Shown: piece after piece, positions 39,620 through 49,070 of the stretch
Layout of the letters: every line of letters begins with the position of its first letter
How positions within the stretch are numbered: position 1 is the stretch's first letter
Assembly: GCF_028621895.1 (NCBI RefSeq)
Contig: NZ_CP117520.1
Coordinates: 2,418,001 to 2,482,000 of the forward strand
Source of the DNA: Acinetobacter sp. GSS19
GTDB lineage: Bacteria > Pseudomonadota > Gammaproteobacteria > Pseudomonadales > Moraxellaceae
Length of the DNA: 64,000 nucleotides
Direction of reading: 5' to 3'
Made by a program: the position numbers and the translations under genes
The notes under the pieces: model-generated
Told to the model about the DNA's origin: nothing
Seen by the model: the letters and a program-made list of their open reading frames with translations, nothing else
Databases searched by the model: none

Positions 39620-41095
39620 ATGACAGAAAATCGTGAAAATTGGTCCGCACGATCAGGCTTTATTATCGCGGCAATTGGCTCAGCAGTCGGTTTGGGAAAC
39701 ATCTGGCGTTTTCCTTATGTGGCCTATGAAAATGGCGGCGGTGCCTTCCTGATTCCCTATTTGATTGCCTTGTTGACCGCAGGTTTGCCGCTGTTGTTTT
39801 TAGATTATGCAACAGGGCACCGCAGTAATGGTGCGCCGCCCAAAGCTTACCGCTTACTGTATAAACCTGCAGAAACACTGGGGTGGTGGCAGGTTTGTGT
39901 CTGCATGGTAATTGCCCTGTACTACGCGGGTGTATTGACCTGGGCAGGCAGTTATGTCTATTTTTCGGTCGGGCAGACTTGGGGCAGTGATCCGGAAAAG
40001 TTCTTTTTTAATACCTTCTTGCAAACTTCATCCGCATCAGGTTTTGATTTTACCTTTATTCGTCACCTGTTCTGGCCCTTGGTCGCTGTCTGGGCAGTGG
40101 TGCTGATGATCCTGTATGGGGGAGTGAAAAAAGGGGTTGAGCTGTCCAACAAAATCTTTATGCCTTTACTGATCATTTTATTCAGTATTCTGGTGATTCA
40201 GGCTTTGCGTTTGCCGGGTGCGGCACAAGGTTTAAATGCCTTTTTTACCCCGAACTGGTCAGCGATGATGGACTATAAAGTCTGGCTGGCGGCGTATGGC
40301 CATATCTTTTTCAGCCTCTCCGTCGGTTTCGGCATCATGGTGACCTATGCGTCCTATCTCAAGCCGAAAACCAACCTGACCGGTTCAGGACTGATCGTCG
40401 GTTTGGCCAATTCTTCCTTTGAAATTCTGGCAGGGATTGGCGTATTTGCAGCATTAGGTTTCATGGCACACGCTGCCGGAACCTCGGTAAAGGATGTGGT
40501 CAGTGGTGGAATTGGATTAGCCTTTATTGCTTTCCCGAAACTGATTTCCAGCTTGGGGCCGGGTGCAGACCTGTTCGGTTTATTGTTCTTTACTTCATTG
40601 CTGGTGGCCGGGATCACCTCGATGGTGAGTATCTTGCAGGTACCAATTGCAGCCCTGCAGGACAAGCTTCACTGGAGCCGTAAGCGAGCAGTGACTGTTG
40701 TTGGCGGCAGTACCGGTGCAGTTTCGATTTTCCTGTTCTCTACCGCGAATGCCATCAAGCTGGTGGATATTATTGATCACTTTATCAATAACATCGGGAT
40801 TGTGTCAGGTGCCTTGGTCTCGATTGTCATGGTGTCCTGGTTTAAACGAACCTTGATGCAACAGTTTGAAATTCACATCAATAGCATTTCCACCATTCAG
40901 TTGGGTCGTACCTGGGAATTTACCTTGACGGTGATTACTCCTGTGGTGCTGTTATCGACCTTATTACTCACCTTAAGTGCATTGTTACGTCAAGGTTATG
41001 GAGATTACAGCTTGAGCCTGCAACTCTGTTTTGGCTGGGGCAGTATCATTTTCTGTATTCTCGGGGCGATTGCCATGAGCAAAGTGAAAGACTAA
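39620..41095 (+). CDS. Sodium-dependent transporter, NSS/SNF family (large subunit)
   Basis: Neurotransmitter:sodium symporter family, which couples Na+ to uptake of amino acids. The 491 residues carry the first-helix signature GSAVGLGNIWRFPYVAYENG (about 17-36), a GGAFLIPY segment, and about eleven membrane helices. A 39-residue MetS-like gene follows 12 bases later, so the pair resembles the MetPS type in which the small subunit is needed for transport; methionine and alanine are possible substrates, but this is inference. A terminator follows the small gene. Confidence 0.92.
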   Translation: MTENRENWSARSGFIIAAIGSAVGLGNIWRFPYVAYENGGGAFLIPYLIALLTAGLPLLFLDYATGHRSNGAPPKAYRLLYKPAETLGWWQVCVCMVIALYYAGVLTWAGSYVYFSVGQTWGSDPEKFFFNTFLQTSSASGFDFTFIRHLFWPLVAVWAVVLMILYGGVKKGVELSNKIFMPLLIILFSILVIQALRLPGAAQGLNAFFTPNWSAMMDYKVWLAAYGHIFFSLSVGFGIMVTYASYLKPKTNLTGSGLIVGLANSSFEILAGIGVFAALGFMAHAAGTSVKDVVSGGIGLAFIAFPKLISSLGPGADLFGLLFFTSLLVAGITSMVSILQVPIAALQDKLHWSRKRAVTVVGGSTGAVSIFLFSTANAIKLVDIIDHFINNIGIVSGALVSIVMVSWFKRTLMQQFEIHINSISTIQLGRTWEFTLTVITPVVLLSTLLLTLSALLRQGYGDYSLSLQLCFGWGSIIFCILGAIAMSKVKD

Positions 41096-41107
41096 AGGAA
41101 GTACAAG

Positions 41108-41227
41108 ATGAATACATCCGCAATCATTATGATGGTAATTTCCATTGTATTTCTCTGGGGTGGACTGATTCTGGCGATTCTACATTTGATGCGCCATCCG
41201 GAATCTCTCGATGTCGAGGATGAATAA
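41108..41227 (+). CDS. MetS-family NSS transporter small subunit
   Basis: A 39-residue protein, MNTSAIIMMVISIVFLWGG then a short membrane end and an acidic tail (SLDVEDE). It has one membrane helix, and its size, composition and position directly after an NSS transporter match the MetS-type small subunit. The ribosome-binding site GGAAGTACAAG lies just before ATG. Genes this short are usually missed by length-limited gene finders. It shares the transporter's operon and terminator. Confidence 0.9.
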   Translation: MNTSAIIMMVISIVFLWGGLILAILHLMRHPESLDVEDE

Positions 41228-41260
41228 GTCCACTTTCATACCGTTATTCTGAGCAAAATA

Positions 41261-41293
41261 AAAAAGTCATGATGTATCAACATCATGACTTTT
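41261..41293. terminator. Terminator between the NSS operon and rsmB
   Basis: AAAAGTCATGATG - TATCAA - CATCATGACTTTT, perfect 13-base arms with T-runs on both strands between convergent genes. Confidence 0.92.
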
Positions 41294-41323
41294 GTTTTTG
41301 GATAAGAGCCTATAGTTGGGTGA

Positions 41324-42628
41324 TTAGCTCACTTTCTGGATCAGGCAATAAAAGAAGCCGTCACCACCTTGGGCTGTAGGCAGTAACTGTCGGCCATGCG
41401 TCTGTTCAATGCCCCAAGCGGCGTCGATTTTAATTTCTTTGGCGTCTAGATGTTCAGCAAAGAAATTTTGCATTTGCTGTTCATTTTCCGCTTTCAAAAT
41501 CGAACAGGTGATATAGAGCAAATACCCCCCCACTTTCAGCTGTTGCCACATGTGTCGCAAAATCTGCTGTTGCAGTTCGATGGTTTGTGCGATGTCGCTG
41601 GACTGGCGTAACAGGCGGATATCTGGATGGCGACGCAGGACGCCAATGGCAGAGCAGGGTGCATCCAGCACAATACAGTCTAGCGCTGCTGGCGCAGTCC
41701 ATTCGGTTGCATCTGCAGCCACAATTTCGACCTCTGTACCTGTCGTTAACTGTAAGCGTTCCAGATTTTCGGAAACTCGCAGTAAACGTTTGGCATCCTG
41801 ATCAAGCGCCGTGAGTTGCGCTAGATTGTATTTTTCCAGTAGATGGGCAGTTTTCCCACCTGGTGCCGCACAGGCATCGACCACGGTTTTACCGGTTAAA
41901 TCCGGCAGGATTTGCGCACAGAGCTGTGCATGTTCATCCTGTACCGAAAACCAGCCTTGTTCATAGCCGGGAAGTTCACTGATTTGTACCGATTGCTCCA
42001 GTACAATTCCGACCGGTGAATAGGTGCAAGCGCGTGCCTGAATGTCTAGGCCTTGTAGTTTATTCAGGTAGGCATCCCGACCAATCTGGCGCTGGTTAAT
42101 ACGTAGCGTGAGTGGTGCAACCTGTTTTAACTCCTGACACAGGTGAGCAATCTGTTCAGGCCAGTCCTTTTTTAGACGTTTATACAGCCAGCTTGGCAGA
42201 CCATGGGCTTGCTGTAAGGCATTCTGGAAATCAGATGTTTCACGTGAAACACGACGCAGAATGGCATTCACAACACCACCGAGGGCCTGAAAACCTAACT
42301 GTTTAGTGGCATCGACAGTTTCGGAAATCGCAGCGTGCGGGGCAATGCGGGTGCAAAGCAACTGATACAAACCCACATAGAGGCAGGTTTCGACGGTTTC
42401 ATTATTTAGCGGCTTGACTAGTAATGGTAGGGTAATGCTTTTCAGCGCGAACCACTGACGCAGGCTGCCCAGCACTAACTCATGGAACAGGGCACGATCA
42501 CGTTCGTTCACTTTAGCTAAGTGCAGTGGAAGAATGCTGGATAGTGACTGGCCTTGCTGGACGGCGAGCAAGGTACGAATCACTTGTCCACGTAAATTGA
42601 GATGTGATGAGGATTCAGGCTGATTCAT
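41324..42628 (-). CDS. rsmB: 16S rRNA (cytosine(967)-C(5))-methyltransferase
   Basis: RsmB (Sun/Fmu) methylates C967 of 16S rRNA. The 434-residue protein has an N-terminal NusB-like domain (about 15-140) and a C-terminal SAM methyltransferase with DACAAPGGKTAHLLE, the catalytic DAPCSAIGVLR and the second cysteine in ITCSILKAENE. A longer frame upstream is rejected because the ATG at 42628 overlaps the fmt stop (ATGA) and gives MNQPESSSHL. fmt and rsmB are therefore translationally coupled. A perfect parS palindrome lies within the coding sequence. Confidence 0.95.
   Translation of the reverse strand: MNQPESSSHLNLRGQVIRTLLAVQQGQSLSSILPLHLAKVNERDRALFHELVLGSLRQWFALKSITLPLLVKPLNNETVETCLYVGLYQLLCTRIAPHAAISETVDATKQLGFQALGGVVNAILRRVSRETSDFQNALQQAHGLPSWLYKRLKKDWPEQIAHLCQELKQVAPLTLRINQRQIGRDAYLNKLQGLDIQARACTYSPVGIVLEQSVQISELPGYEQGWFSVQDEHAQLCAQILPDLTGKTVVDACAAPGGKTAHLLEKYNLAQLTALDQDAKRLLRVSENLERLQLTTGTEVEIVAADATEWTAPAALDCIVLDAPCSAIGVLRRHPDIRLLRQSSDIAQTIELQQQILRHMWQQLKVGGYLLYITCSILKAENEQQMQNFFAEHLDAKEIKIDAAWGIEQTHGRQLLPTAQGGDGFFYCLIQKVS
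42236..42251. promoter_or_regulatory. parS: parS site, perfect ParB-binding palindrome
   Basis: TGTTTCACGTGAAACA, a perfect 16-base palindrome identical to the conserved bacterial parS sequence, inside rsmB. It lies about 39 kb from oriC. ParB binds such sites to organise and segregate the origin region. A chance match of 16 bases is unlikely. Confidence 0.88.
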
Positions 42629-43596
42629 GCGAGTATTTGTCCTACCTGAAGTTTCTGGGTTTGTGCGATTTGTACCGCATTGAGGGCTTTGCCGCCCGGC
42701 CATTGTAGACTGGTCAAGCACACGGCTTGCTGATTGCCACAGGTGACATGGACGCCGTGTTTATCGATGGCCAAAATGGTTCCGGGAACAGCCTCATTGA
42801 CCGGCTGTTCAGATAATAGCGAACCCCAAATGCGCAAATTGTTATTTTCATCAAGGGGAATAAACGCCACCGGCCACGGGTTAAAGGCACGGATATTGCG
42901 GTCGATACTGATAGCATCTTGGGTCCAGTCAATACGGGCTTCCGCTTTAGACAACTTATGGGCATAAACGGTGAGAGCTTCGTCCTGTACTTCACGTTTA
43001 TCCAGATAGTGTTGTAGTTTTTCTTCGGATTCGAGCACCGCCACAATGGCTTCAGCACCTTGTACAGCCAGTTTGTCATGCAGGGTGGCCGAAGTATCAT
43101 CGGCGGTAATTGGACAATAGGTTTTATACATCATGTCGCCGGTATCCAAACCCGCGGCCATTTTCATGATGGTGACACCGGTTTCCTGATCTCCGGTGGC
43201 AATGGCACGTTGAATAGGTGCGGCACCACGCCAGCGTGGCAGTAATGAACCATGAATATTCAGGCAGCCATATTTTGGTGTATCCAACACGACTTGTGGC
43301 AGGATTAAACCATAGGCAGCTACCACCATGACATCGGCATTCAGTTCTTTGAGTTGTTGTTGTGCTGCCAAACCTTCTTCTGTAGAACTTTTAAAATGTA
43401 GCGGCTGATAAACCGGTAAATCATGCTCAAGCGCCAGCTGTTTCACCGCAGAGGCTGTGAGCTTTTGTCCGCGACCGGCTTTACGGTCCGGTTGGGTATA
43501 GACCGCGACAATCTCATGCTCGGTTTTCAGGAGGGCAGCCAAGGCAACGGCTGCAAATTCAGGAGTTCCTGCAAAAATGATTTTCACGCATGCCAT
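42625..43596 (-). CDS. fmt: Methionyl-tRNA formyltransferase
   Basis: Adds a formyl group to Met-tRNA(fMet) for translation initiation. The 323 residues contain KIIFAGTPEFAAVALAAL and the catalytic motif LNIHGSLLPRWRGAAPI (Asn/His of the active site), with a C-terminal OB-like tRNA-binding domain. The start is ambiguous: the ATG at 43596 gives MACVKIIF, while a GTG three codons later gives the usual MKIIFAGTPEF. The stop overlaps the rsmB start by four bases. The usual partner def is not adjacent. Confidence 0.95.
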   Translation of the reverse strand: MACVKIIFAGTPEFAAVALAALLKTEHEIVAVYTQPDRKAGRGQKLTASAVKQLALEHDLPVYQPLHFKSSTEEGLAAQQQLKELNADVMVVAAYGLILPQVVLDTPKYGCLNIHGSLLPRWRGAAPIQRAIATGDQETGVTIMKMAAGLDTGDMMYKTYCPITADDTSATLHDKLAVQGAEAIVAVLESEEKLQHYLDKREVQDEALTVYAHKLSKAEARIDWTQDAISIDRNIRAFNPWPVAFIPLDENNNLRIWGSLLSEQPVNEAVPGTILAIDKHGVHVTCGNQQAVCLTSLQWPGGKALNAVQIAQTQKLQVGQILA

Positions 43597-43853
43597 CCAA
43601 AATAAACTTGCCTAAAAGTATAAGGCAAAACCCGATGAAGACCTAAAATTGTCCTGTTGGATTGCATGCGATCTGATTATTTCTATGGAAAATCAGGATG
43701 GATTGAAAAAGATCGTATCTAGATTTATCCGTTCAGGGGCAACTCATAGTATGATGAAAGGATATCTTTGCTGATCACCGACCAGAGAGCTGGTCCTTCA
43801 GCGCAAGGGATTATAGGATTCCTTTCGAGCACAAACTTTGTTGGAAACACACA

Positions 43854-45683
43854 ATGCCTGATTATCGTTCAAAAACATCGACCCATGGAAGAAATATGGC
43901 TGGCGCACGTGGCTTATGGCGTGCAACGGGAATGAAGGATGAAGATTTTGGCAAACCGATTATTGCGGTGGTCAACTCATTTACCCAGTTCGTACCGGGT
44001 CATGTGCACCTGAAAGATTTAGGCCAGCTGGTAGCAGAACAGATTCAAGCATCCGGTGGTGTCGCGAAAGAATTCAACACGATTGCCGTGGATGACGGGA
44101 TTGCCATGGGACATGATGGCATGCTGTATTCTTTGCCATCGCGTGATTTGATTGCCGATTCAGTCGAATACATGGTCAATGCGCACTGTGCGGATGCGAT
44201 GGTGTGTATTTCCAACTGTGACAAAATCACCCCGGGAATGTTGATGGCGTCTATGCGTCTGAACATTCCGGTAGTGTTTGTGTCTGGCGGCCCAATGGAA
44301 GCCGGTAAAGTCAAAATCCGTGGCAACGAAAAAGCCATCGATTTGATCGATGCGATGATTGTCGCGGCTGATGACAACTATACCGATGAAGAAGTGGCTG
44401 AATACGAACGTTCAGCTTGTCCGACTTGCGGTTCATGTTCAGGCATGTTCACCGCGAACTCGATGAACTGTTTGACAGAAGCACTGGGTCTATCTTTGCC
44501 GGGTAACGGTTCAATCGTGGCAACTCATGCTAACCGTAAAAAACTGTTCGAAAGAGCGGGCCAATTGATTGTAGAGTTGGCGAAACGTCACTATGAACAA
44601 GACGATTACAGCATCCTGCCACGTTCAATCGCGACCAAAGCGGCGTTTGAAAATGCCATGACTTTGGACATCGCCATGGGCGGTTCAACCAACACGGTAT
44701 TGCACCTGTTGGCGGCAGCGAATGAAGCGGGTGTGGATTTCACCATGTCGGATATTGACCATTTATCTCGTAAGGTTCCAGTGTTGTGTAAAGTGGCTCC
44801 GGCTAAACAAGATGTGCATATGGAAGATGTGCACCGTGCAGGCGGTATCATGTCGATTCTAGGCGAACTGGATCGTGCCGGTTTGTTGCAAACTTCGGTT
44901 AGCACCGTGCATGAAAAAACCTTGAAAGATGCCTTGGACAAATGGGACATCATCCGCACTGAAGATGAGCAAGTCTATCAGTTCTACCGTTCAGCACCGG
45001 GCGGTGTACCAACACAAACTGCATTCTCACAAGACCGTTACTATTCACGTTTAGATGGTGACCGTGAAAATGGTGTAATCCGTAACGCGGAACATGCTTT
45101 CTCTAAAGATGGTGGTTTGGCAGTGCTGTACGGCAACATCGCACTTGATGGCTGTATCGTGAAAACCGCTGGGGTGGATGACTCAATTCTGAAATTCACC
45201 GGTACGGCTCGCGTATTTGAAAGTCAGGATTCTGCTGTTGACGCGATTCTCGGTCATGAAGTGAAAGCTGGTGACGTTGTTGTGATTCGCTATGAAGGTC
45301 CACGTGGTGGTCCAGGCATGCAGGAAATGCTGTATCCAACCAGCTATCTGAAATCGAAAGGTTTGGGTAAAGAGTGTGCCTTGTTGACGGATGGCCGTTT
45401 CTCTGGTGGTTCTTCAGGTCTTTCGATTGGCCACGTTTCTCCAGAAGCTGCTGAAGGTGGTGCAATTGGTCTGGTAGAAGATGGTGATATCATTGAAATC
45501 GACATTCCAAACCGTACCATTCACCTGAACGTGGATGATGCCACTATGGCTGCGCGTCGTGAAGCGCAAGACCATAAAGGCTGGCATCCAGTGGAAGAGC
45601 GTAAGCGTAAAATTTCCAAAGCCCTGAAAGCGTATGCGATGCATACCACCAGTGCAGCAAAAGGTGCGGTACGCGAGATCTAA
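43854..45683 (+). CDS. ilvD: Dihydroxyacid dehydratase, long (E. coli-type) form
   Basis: Dehydrates dihydroxyacids in valine, leucine and isoleucine synthesis. The 609-residue protein begins [20 protein letters not shown] as in E. coli IlvD, has cysteines C118 and C122 in VCISNCDK and the [17 protein letters not shown] loop (Cys192, Cys195), and lacks the early cysteine found in short-type enzymes. This is the oxygen-sensitive [4Fe-4S] type by family knowledge. Its strong terminator separates it from the second dehydratase that follows. Confidence 0.96.
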   Translation: MPDYRSKTSTHGRNMAGARGLWRATGMKDEDFGKPIIAVVNSFTQFVPGHVHLKDLGQLVAEQIQASGGVAKEFNTIAVDDGIAMGHDGMLYSLPSRDLIADSVEYMVNAHCADAMVCISNCDKITPGMLMASMRLNIPVVFVSGGPMEAGKVKIRGNEKAIDLIDAMIVAADDNYTDEEVAEYERSACPTCGSCSGMFTANSMNCLTEALGLSLPGNGSIVATHANRKKLFERAGQLIVELAKRHYEQDDYSILPRSIATKAAFENAMTLDIAMGGSTNTVLHLLAAANEAGVDFTMSDIDHLSRKVPVLCKVAPAKQDVHMEDVHRAGGIMSILGELDRAGLLQTSVSTVHEKTLKDALDKWDIIRTEDEQVYQFYRSAPGGVPTQTAFSQDRYYSRLDGDRENGVIRNAEHAFSKDGGLAVLYGNIALDGCIVKTAGVDDSILKFTGTARVFESQDSAVDAILGHEVKAGDVVVIRYEGPRGGPGMQEMLYPTSYLKSKGLGKECALLTDGRFSGGSSGLSIGHVSPEAAEGGAIGLVEDGDIIEIDIPNRTIHLNVDDATMAARREAQDHKGWHPVEERKRKISKALKAYAMHTTSAAKGAVREI

Positions 45684-45703
45684 TCTCTCGTCCGTCAGCT
45701 TTC

Positions 45704-45740
45704 AAAAAAGCACCCACAAGTGATTGTTGGGTGCTTTTTT
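45704..45740 (+). terminator. Terminator after ilvD
   Basis: AAAAAAGCACCCA - CAAGTGATTG - TTGGGTGCTTTTTT, perfect arms and T-run, 20 bases after the stop. Confidence 0.93.
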
Positions 45741-45850
45741 ATGGGCTCTAGAATTTGAAATTACCCGCTTTATGCTGTAACTCAACTGCTAGGGGAGGTT
45801 TCGTGTAGTGCTATTGAGATGAAAGACGAATCCTCAATCCACGAGGTTTA

Positions 45851-45860
45851 CGGTCGACCG
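45851..45860. promoter_or_regulatory. Palindrome upstream of the second dehydratase promoter
   Basis: CGGTCGACCG, a perfect 10-base palindrome lying 22 bases before the -35 at 45883. It could be an operator, but no cognate regulator gene is nearby. Confidence 0.4.
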
Positions 45861-45882
45861 GTACAGCGATACCTATTTTGTC

Positions 45883-45911
45883 TTGGTCAAAAATATTCAG
45901 TTCGATACAAT
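45883..45911 (+). promoter_or_regulatory. Promoter of the second dehydratase
   Basis: -35 TTGGTC (45883-45888), 17-base spacer, -10 TACAAT (45906-45911), 65 bases upstream of the chosen start ATG 45977. Its position inside a longer upstream frame supports the shorter gene. Confidence 0.7.
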
Positions 45912-45976
45912 CGGTTCAGGATAAGCGAATAACAACCATCGTAATTAAGGCCAGCATTGAGCCACGGAGTCCCCCT

Positions 45977-47662
45977 ATGAGTAAACAAAACATCCGCGAA
46001 CATTCTTCCCCGGTTTTTGATGGCGTAGAAAATGCACCTGCACGTTCCATGTTGCGTGCTGTGGGCTTCCGTGATGAAGACTTTAACAAACCGCAGATCG
46101 GCATTGCCTCAACCTGGGCCAATGTCACGCCGTGTAATATGCACATTGATGGTCTGGCGCGTGAAGTGGAAAATGGCGTGAATAGCGCGGGTGGTAAGGG
46201 TGTTATTTTCAACACCATTACCATCTCCGACGGGATCTCGAATGGTACTGAGGGTATGAAATATTCCTTGCTGTCACGGGAGATTATTGCTGATTCGATT
46301 GAAGCAGTGGTGGGCTGTCAGGGCTATGATGGTGTGATTGCGATTGGGGGCTGTGACAAAAATATGCCGGGCTGCCTGATGGGACTGGCACGTTTAAACC
46401 GTCCAGGGCTGTTTATTTATGGGGGGTCGATCCAGCCGGGTAAAGGAAATACCGATATTATTTCCGTATTTGAAGCGGTGGGCAAACACGCCAAAGGTGA
46501 ATACAGCGAAATTCAGGTCAAGCAGATTGAGGAAGTGGCGATTCCGGGTCCCGGTTCCTGTGGCGGTATGTATACCGCAAACTCGATGGCTTCTGCGATT
46601 GAAGCCCTAGGCATGAGTTTGCCAGGTTCTTCAGCACAGGAAGCTGTATCCAAAGATAAATTACTGGACTGTGAACGTGCCGGTGCAGCCGTGATGAATC
46701 TGCTGCGTCTTGACATTAAACCACGTGACATCATGACCAAGGCGGCTTTTGAAAATGCCATCAAGGTATTGATTGCACTCGGTGGATCCACCAATGGCGT
46801 GCTGCATCTGATCGCGATGGCACATACGGCAGGCGTAAAAATTACCCTGGATGATTTCTCGCGTATTGGCGCTGAAATTCCGGTGGTTGCGGATGTGCGT
46901 CCATCGGGCAAATACTCCATGTCGGAGCTGATCGCGATTGGCGGGATTCAGCCTTTAATGAAACGTATGCTGGATGCCGGCATGCTGGATGGTTCTTGTT
47001 TAACTGTCACAGGTAAAACCCTGGCAGAAAACCTGGCGGATGTGGAAGATTACCCAGCAGGCCAGCAAATTATCATGCCATTTACTGCCCCGATCAAAAA
47101 AGATTCTCATCTGGTGATCTTGAAAGGCAATCTGTCGCCAACCGGAGCTGTGGCTAAAATTACCGGTAAAGAAGGCCTATACTTTGAAGGCCCGGCGCGG
47201 GTGTTTGAAGGTGAAGTTGGTGCCATGCGCGGTATTCTGGATGGTGAAGTGCAGGAAGGTGAAGTGGTGGTGATCCGCGGTGAAGGTCCAAAAGGCGGGC
47301 CAGGCATGCCGGAAATGCTGAAACCGACTTCGGCGATTATTGGTAAAGGGTTAGGCCAGTCTGTGGCATTGATTACCGATGGGCGTTTTTCGGGGGGCAG
47401 CCATGGCTTCGTCATCGGTCACGTTACCCCTGAAGCCTATGAAGGTGGCCCGATTGGTTTGGTGCAAAATGGTGATAAGATCTCCATCAATGCGGAAACG
47501 CATGAAATTACTCTGCATGTTTCAGATGAAGAGCTGACGGCCCGTAAAGCTGCTTGGGTCAAACCGCAACCGAACTACACTTCAGGCGCTCTGGCCAAAT
47601 TTGCCAAGCTGGCGGCTGGGGCCGATAAAGGTGCGGTGACCGATCTTCAGCTGGATGTGTAA
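45977..47662 (+). CDS. Dihydroxyacid dehydratase, short form (second IlvD/Edd-family copy)
   Basis: A 561-residue member of the IlvD/Edd family, clearly different from its 609-residue neighbour. It begins [20 protein letters not shown] and has three widely spaced cysteines, Cys53 (TPCNMH), Cys126 (GGCDKNMPG) and Cys195 (GPGSCGGMY), the arrangement of [2Fe-2S] short-type dihydroxyacid dehydratases, which are more oxygen tolerant. Sugar-acid dehydratases share the fold, so another substrate is possible. GGAG before ATG 45977 and the promoter at 45883-45911 set the start; the longer frame is rejected. Confidence 0.9.
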   Translation: MSKQNIREHSSPVFDGVENAPARSMLRAVGFRDEDFNKPQIGIASTWANVTPCNMHIDGLAREVENGVNSAGGKGVIFNTITISDGISNGTEGMKYSLLSREIIADSIEAVVGCQGYDGVIAIGGCDKNMPGCLMGLARLNRPGLFIYGGSIQPGKGNTDIISVFEAVGKHAKGEYSEIQVKQIEEVAIPGPGSCGGMYTANSMASAIEALGMSLPGSSAQEAVSKDKLLDCERAGAAVMNLLRLDIKPRDIMTKAAFENAIKVLIALGGSTNGVLHLIAMAHTAGVKITLDDFSRIGAEIPVVADVRPSGKYSMSELIAIGGIQPLMKRMLDAGMLDGSCLTVTGKTLAENLADVEDYPAGQQIIMPFTAPIKKDSHLVILKGNLSPTGAVAKITGKEGLYFEGPARVFEGEVGAMRGILDGEVQEGEVVVIRGEGPKGGPGMPEMLKPTSAIIGKGLGQSVALITDGRFSGGSHGFVIGHVTPEAYEGGPIGLVQNGDKISINAETHEITLHVSDEELTARKAAWVKPQPNYTSGALAKFAKLAAGADKGAVTDLQLDV

Positions 47663-47733
47663 TTGATCATTTGATTTTGAATTGATATAACCCTTGTAGG
47701 AATACAAGGGTTTATATTGTCGAGGCCATTCTC

Positions 47734-49020
47734 ATGTCACTGCTGCGCCGTTGGTTTGATCCAATTCGATCGAGCTGGTTTTACCAGAAACCGTCTCGAC
47801 AGGAGGTGCTTTCGACCGAGAAGGGGTTGAGTATCTATTTACGTCTGGATGATGTTTATAGTTATCTAGCCGTACAGACCCTGGCGCAGCTGGACGAAAT
47901 TCTGAGCGATGAGTTAAAACCGCTGAAGATTGTTATTTCTAGCTATGCACCTGAGCCACCCAATGGCATGAGTACGGCCGAGTGGCAAAGCTATTGCTAT
48001 AACGATGCCAAAATTCTGGCCAAGCAGCATCGATTTGGTTTTGATGAATTTCCGGAAACACCCAAACAAGAAGCGCTGGAGCAGGCGACGGTCATTCTGA
48101 AAAACACACCCTTACGCGGGCAAAATTTTCTGTATCTGTTAGAAGATGTCTTTCATATGCTGTGGCAACAGCAATATGGCAAGCTGAAAACCCTGTATCA
48201 AATGGCCAGCCAGCATCACACGCCACAAGATATTCCGGAACGGGTGTTTAATCAGATGCCTGTTCTGGTGAGTTATTACGAGTTTGGTGAACGCCAATAC
48301 CATGCGGTTGATGATTTGCTACGTTTGACCCGGCGTTTAAAACAGCAGCATTTGCTGACGGGTAACCCGATTTTTCTGATCAATCATATTGAATGGCGCG
48401 AGCATCTGATTAACGATGCCGAAGCACTCACTGAGATTCAGTCACTGCACCCTGAACTCGACCTGTTTATTGCACTGGAAGATCCGATCAGCTGGCTGTT
48501 ATTGGCCTATATCAAGGAAGAATTGGCGGATTACTATAATATCCAATTGAATCTTTATCCGATTGGTTATCATCGCCGTGACTTTTTTGACTGGAGTCTG
48601 GCCACCCGTTTATCGAAACGGACCGAAGTAGCCTTTACCCCATTCTGCCGCCCCACCCAGGAGGCTGCGCTGAATATGGCTCATTTGTTCTATAGCGTAC
48701 CGCAAGAGCAACAGTTGGAAGGCATGTATGAAATCCTGAAAGCAGTCTGGACCAAGGGCAAAGATTTCTCCTTTAAGGCCCACCTGCAGCAAATGCAGCA
48801 GGCTTTGGGAATTGAACAGCTGGCCGAGGTGGATGTAGTCAGCATGTTGCAGCAGAATGACGCGTTGTGCACAGCCAAACATCAGCCGGGTTTTCCGGTG
48901 CTGGAATTACGCATTGATGGACAAAGCTATGTGTTTAACAGCTTATACCGGATCTGGATGGTTGAAAGCATTTTTAGTAACGTACTGGAAGACCGCTACA
49001 AACAGCAGGAAACTGAATAA
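47734..49020 (+). CDS. Protein with two DsbA/HCCA-isomerase-like thioredoxin folds
   Basis: A 428-residue soluble protein. The first half has IYLRLDDVYSYLAVQTLAQL and a PNGMSTAEWQSYC segment; the second half repeats the theme with FIALEDPISWLLLAYIKEEL. Both resemble the DsbA-like fold of 2-hydroxychromene-2-carboxylate isomerases, which use a D-x-x-S-x-x-A/W start. No CxxC is present and no signal peptide is seen, so a redox role is unlikely. It is a single gene 71 bases after the second dehydratase, possibly cotranscribed. The activity is unknown. Confidence 0.72.
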   Translation: MSLLRRWFDPIRSSWFYQKPSRQEVLSTEKGLSIYLRLDDVYSYLAVQTLAQLDEILSDELKPLKIVISSYAPEPPNGMSTAEWQSYCYNDAKILAKQHRFGFDEFPETPKQEALEQATVILKNTPLRGQNFLYLLEDVFHMLWQQQYGKLKTLYQMASQHHTPQDIPERVFNQMPVLVSYYEFGERQYHAVDDLLRLTRRLKQQHLLTGNPIFLINHIEWREHLINDAEALTEIQSLHPELDLFIALEDPISWLLLAYIKEELADYYNIQLNLYPIGYHRRDFFDWSLATRLSKRTEVAFTPFCRPTQEAALNMAHLFYSVPQEQQLEGMYEILKAVWTKGKDFSFKAHLQQMQQALGIEQLAEVDVVSMLQQNDALCTAKHQPGFPVLELRIDGQSYVFNSLYRIWMVESIFSNVLEDRYKQQETE

Positions 49021-49026
49021 TTCCAT

Positions 49027-49052
49027 AAAAAAAGCAGCCCTCAAGGCTGCTG
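49027..49052 (-). terminator. Terminator after the uracil permease gene
   Basis: AGCAGCC - TTGAG - GGCTGCT followed by seven T residues on the minus strand, about 20 bases after the uraA stop. Confidence 0.85.
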
Positions 49053-49070
49053 AATACATGACATAAATAT

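Noticed and set aside
43854..47662. The two dehydratases as a recent tandem duplication
   Set aside because: They differ in length, N-terminus and cysteine pattern, so they belong to different subfamilies.
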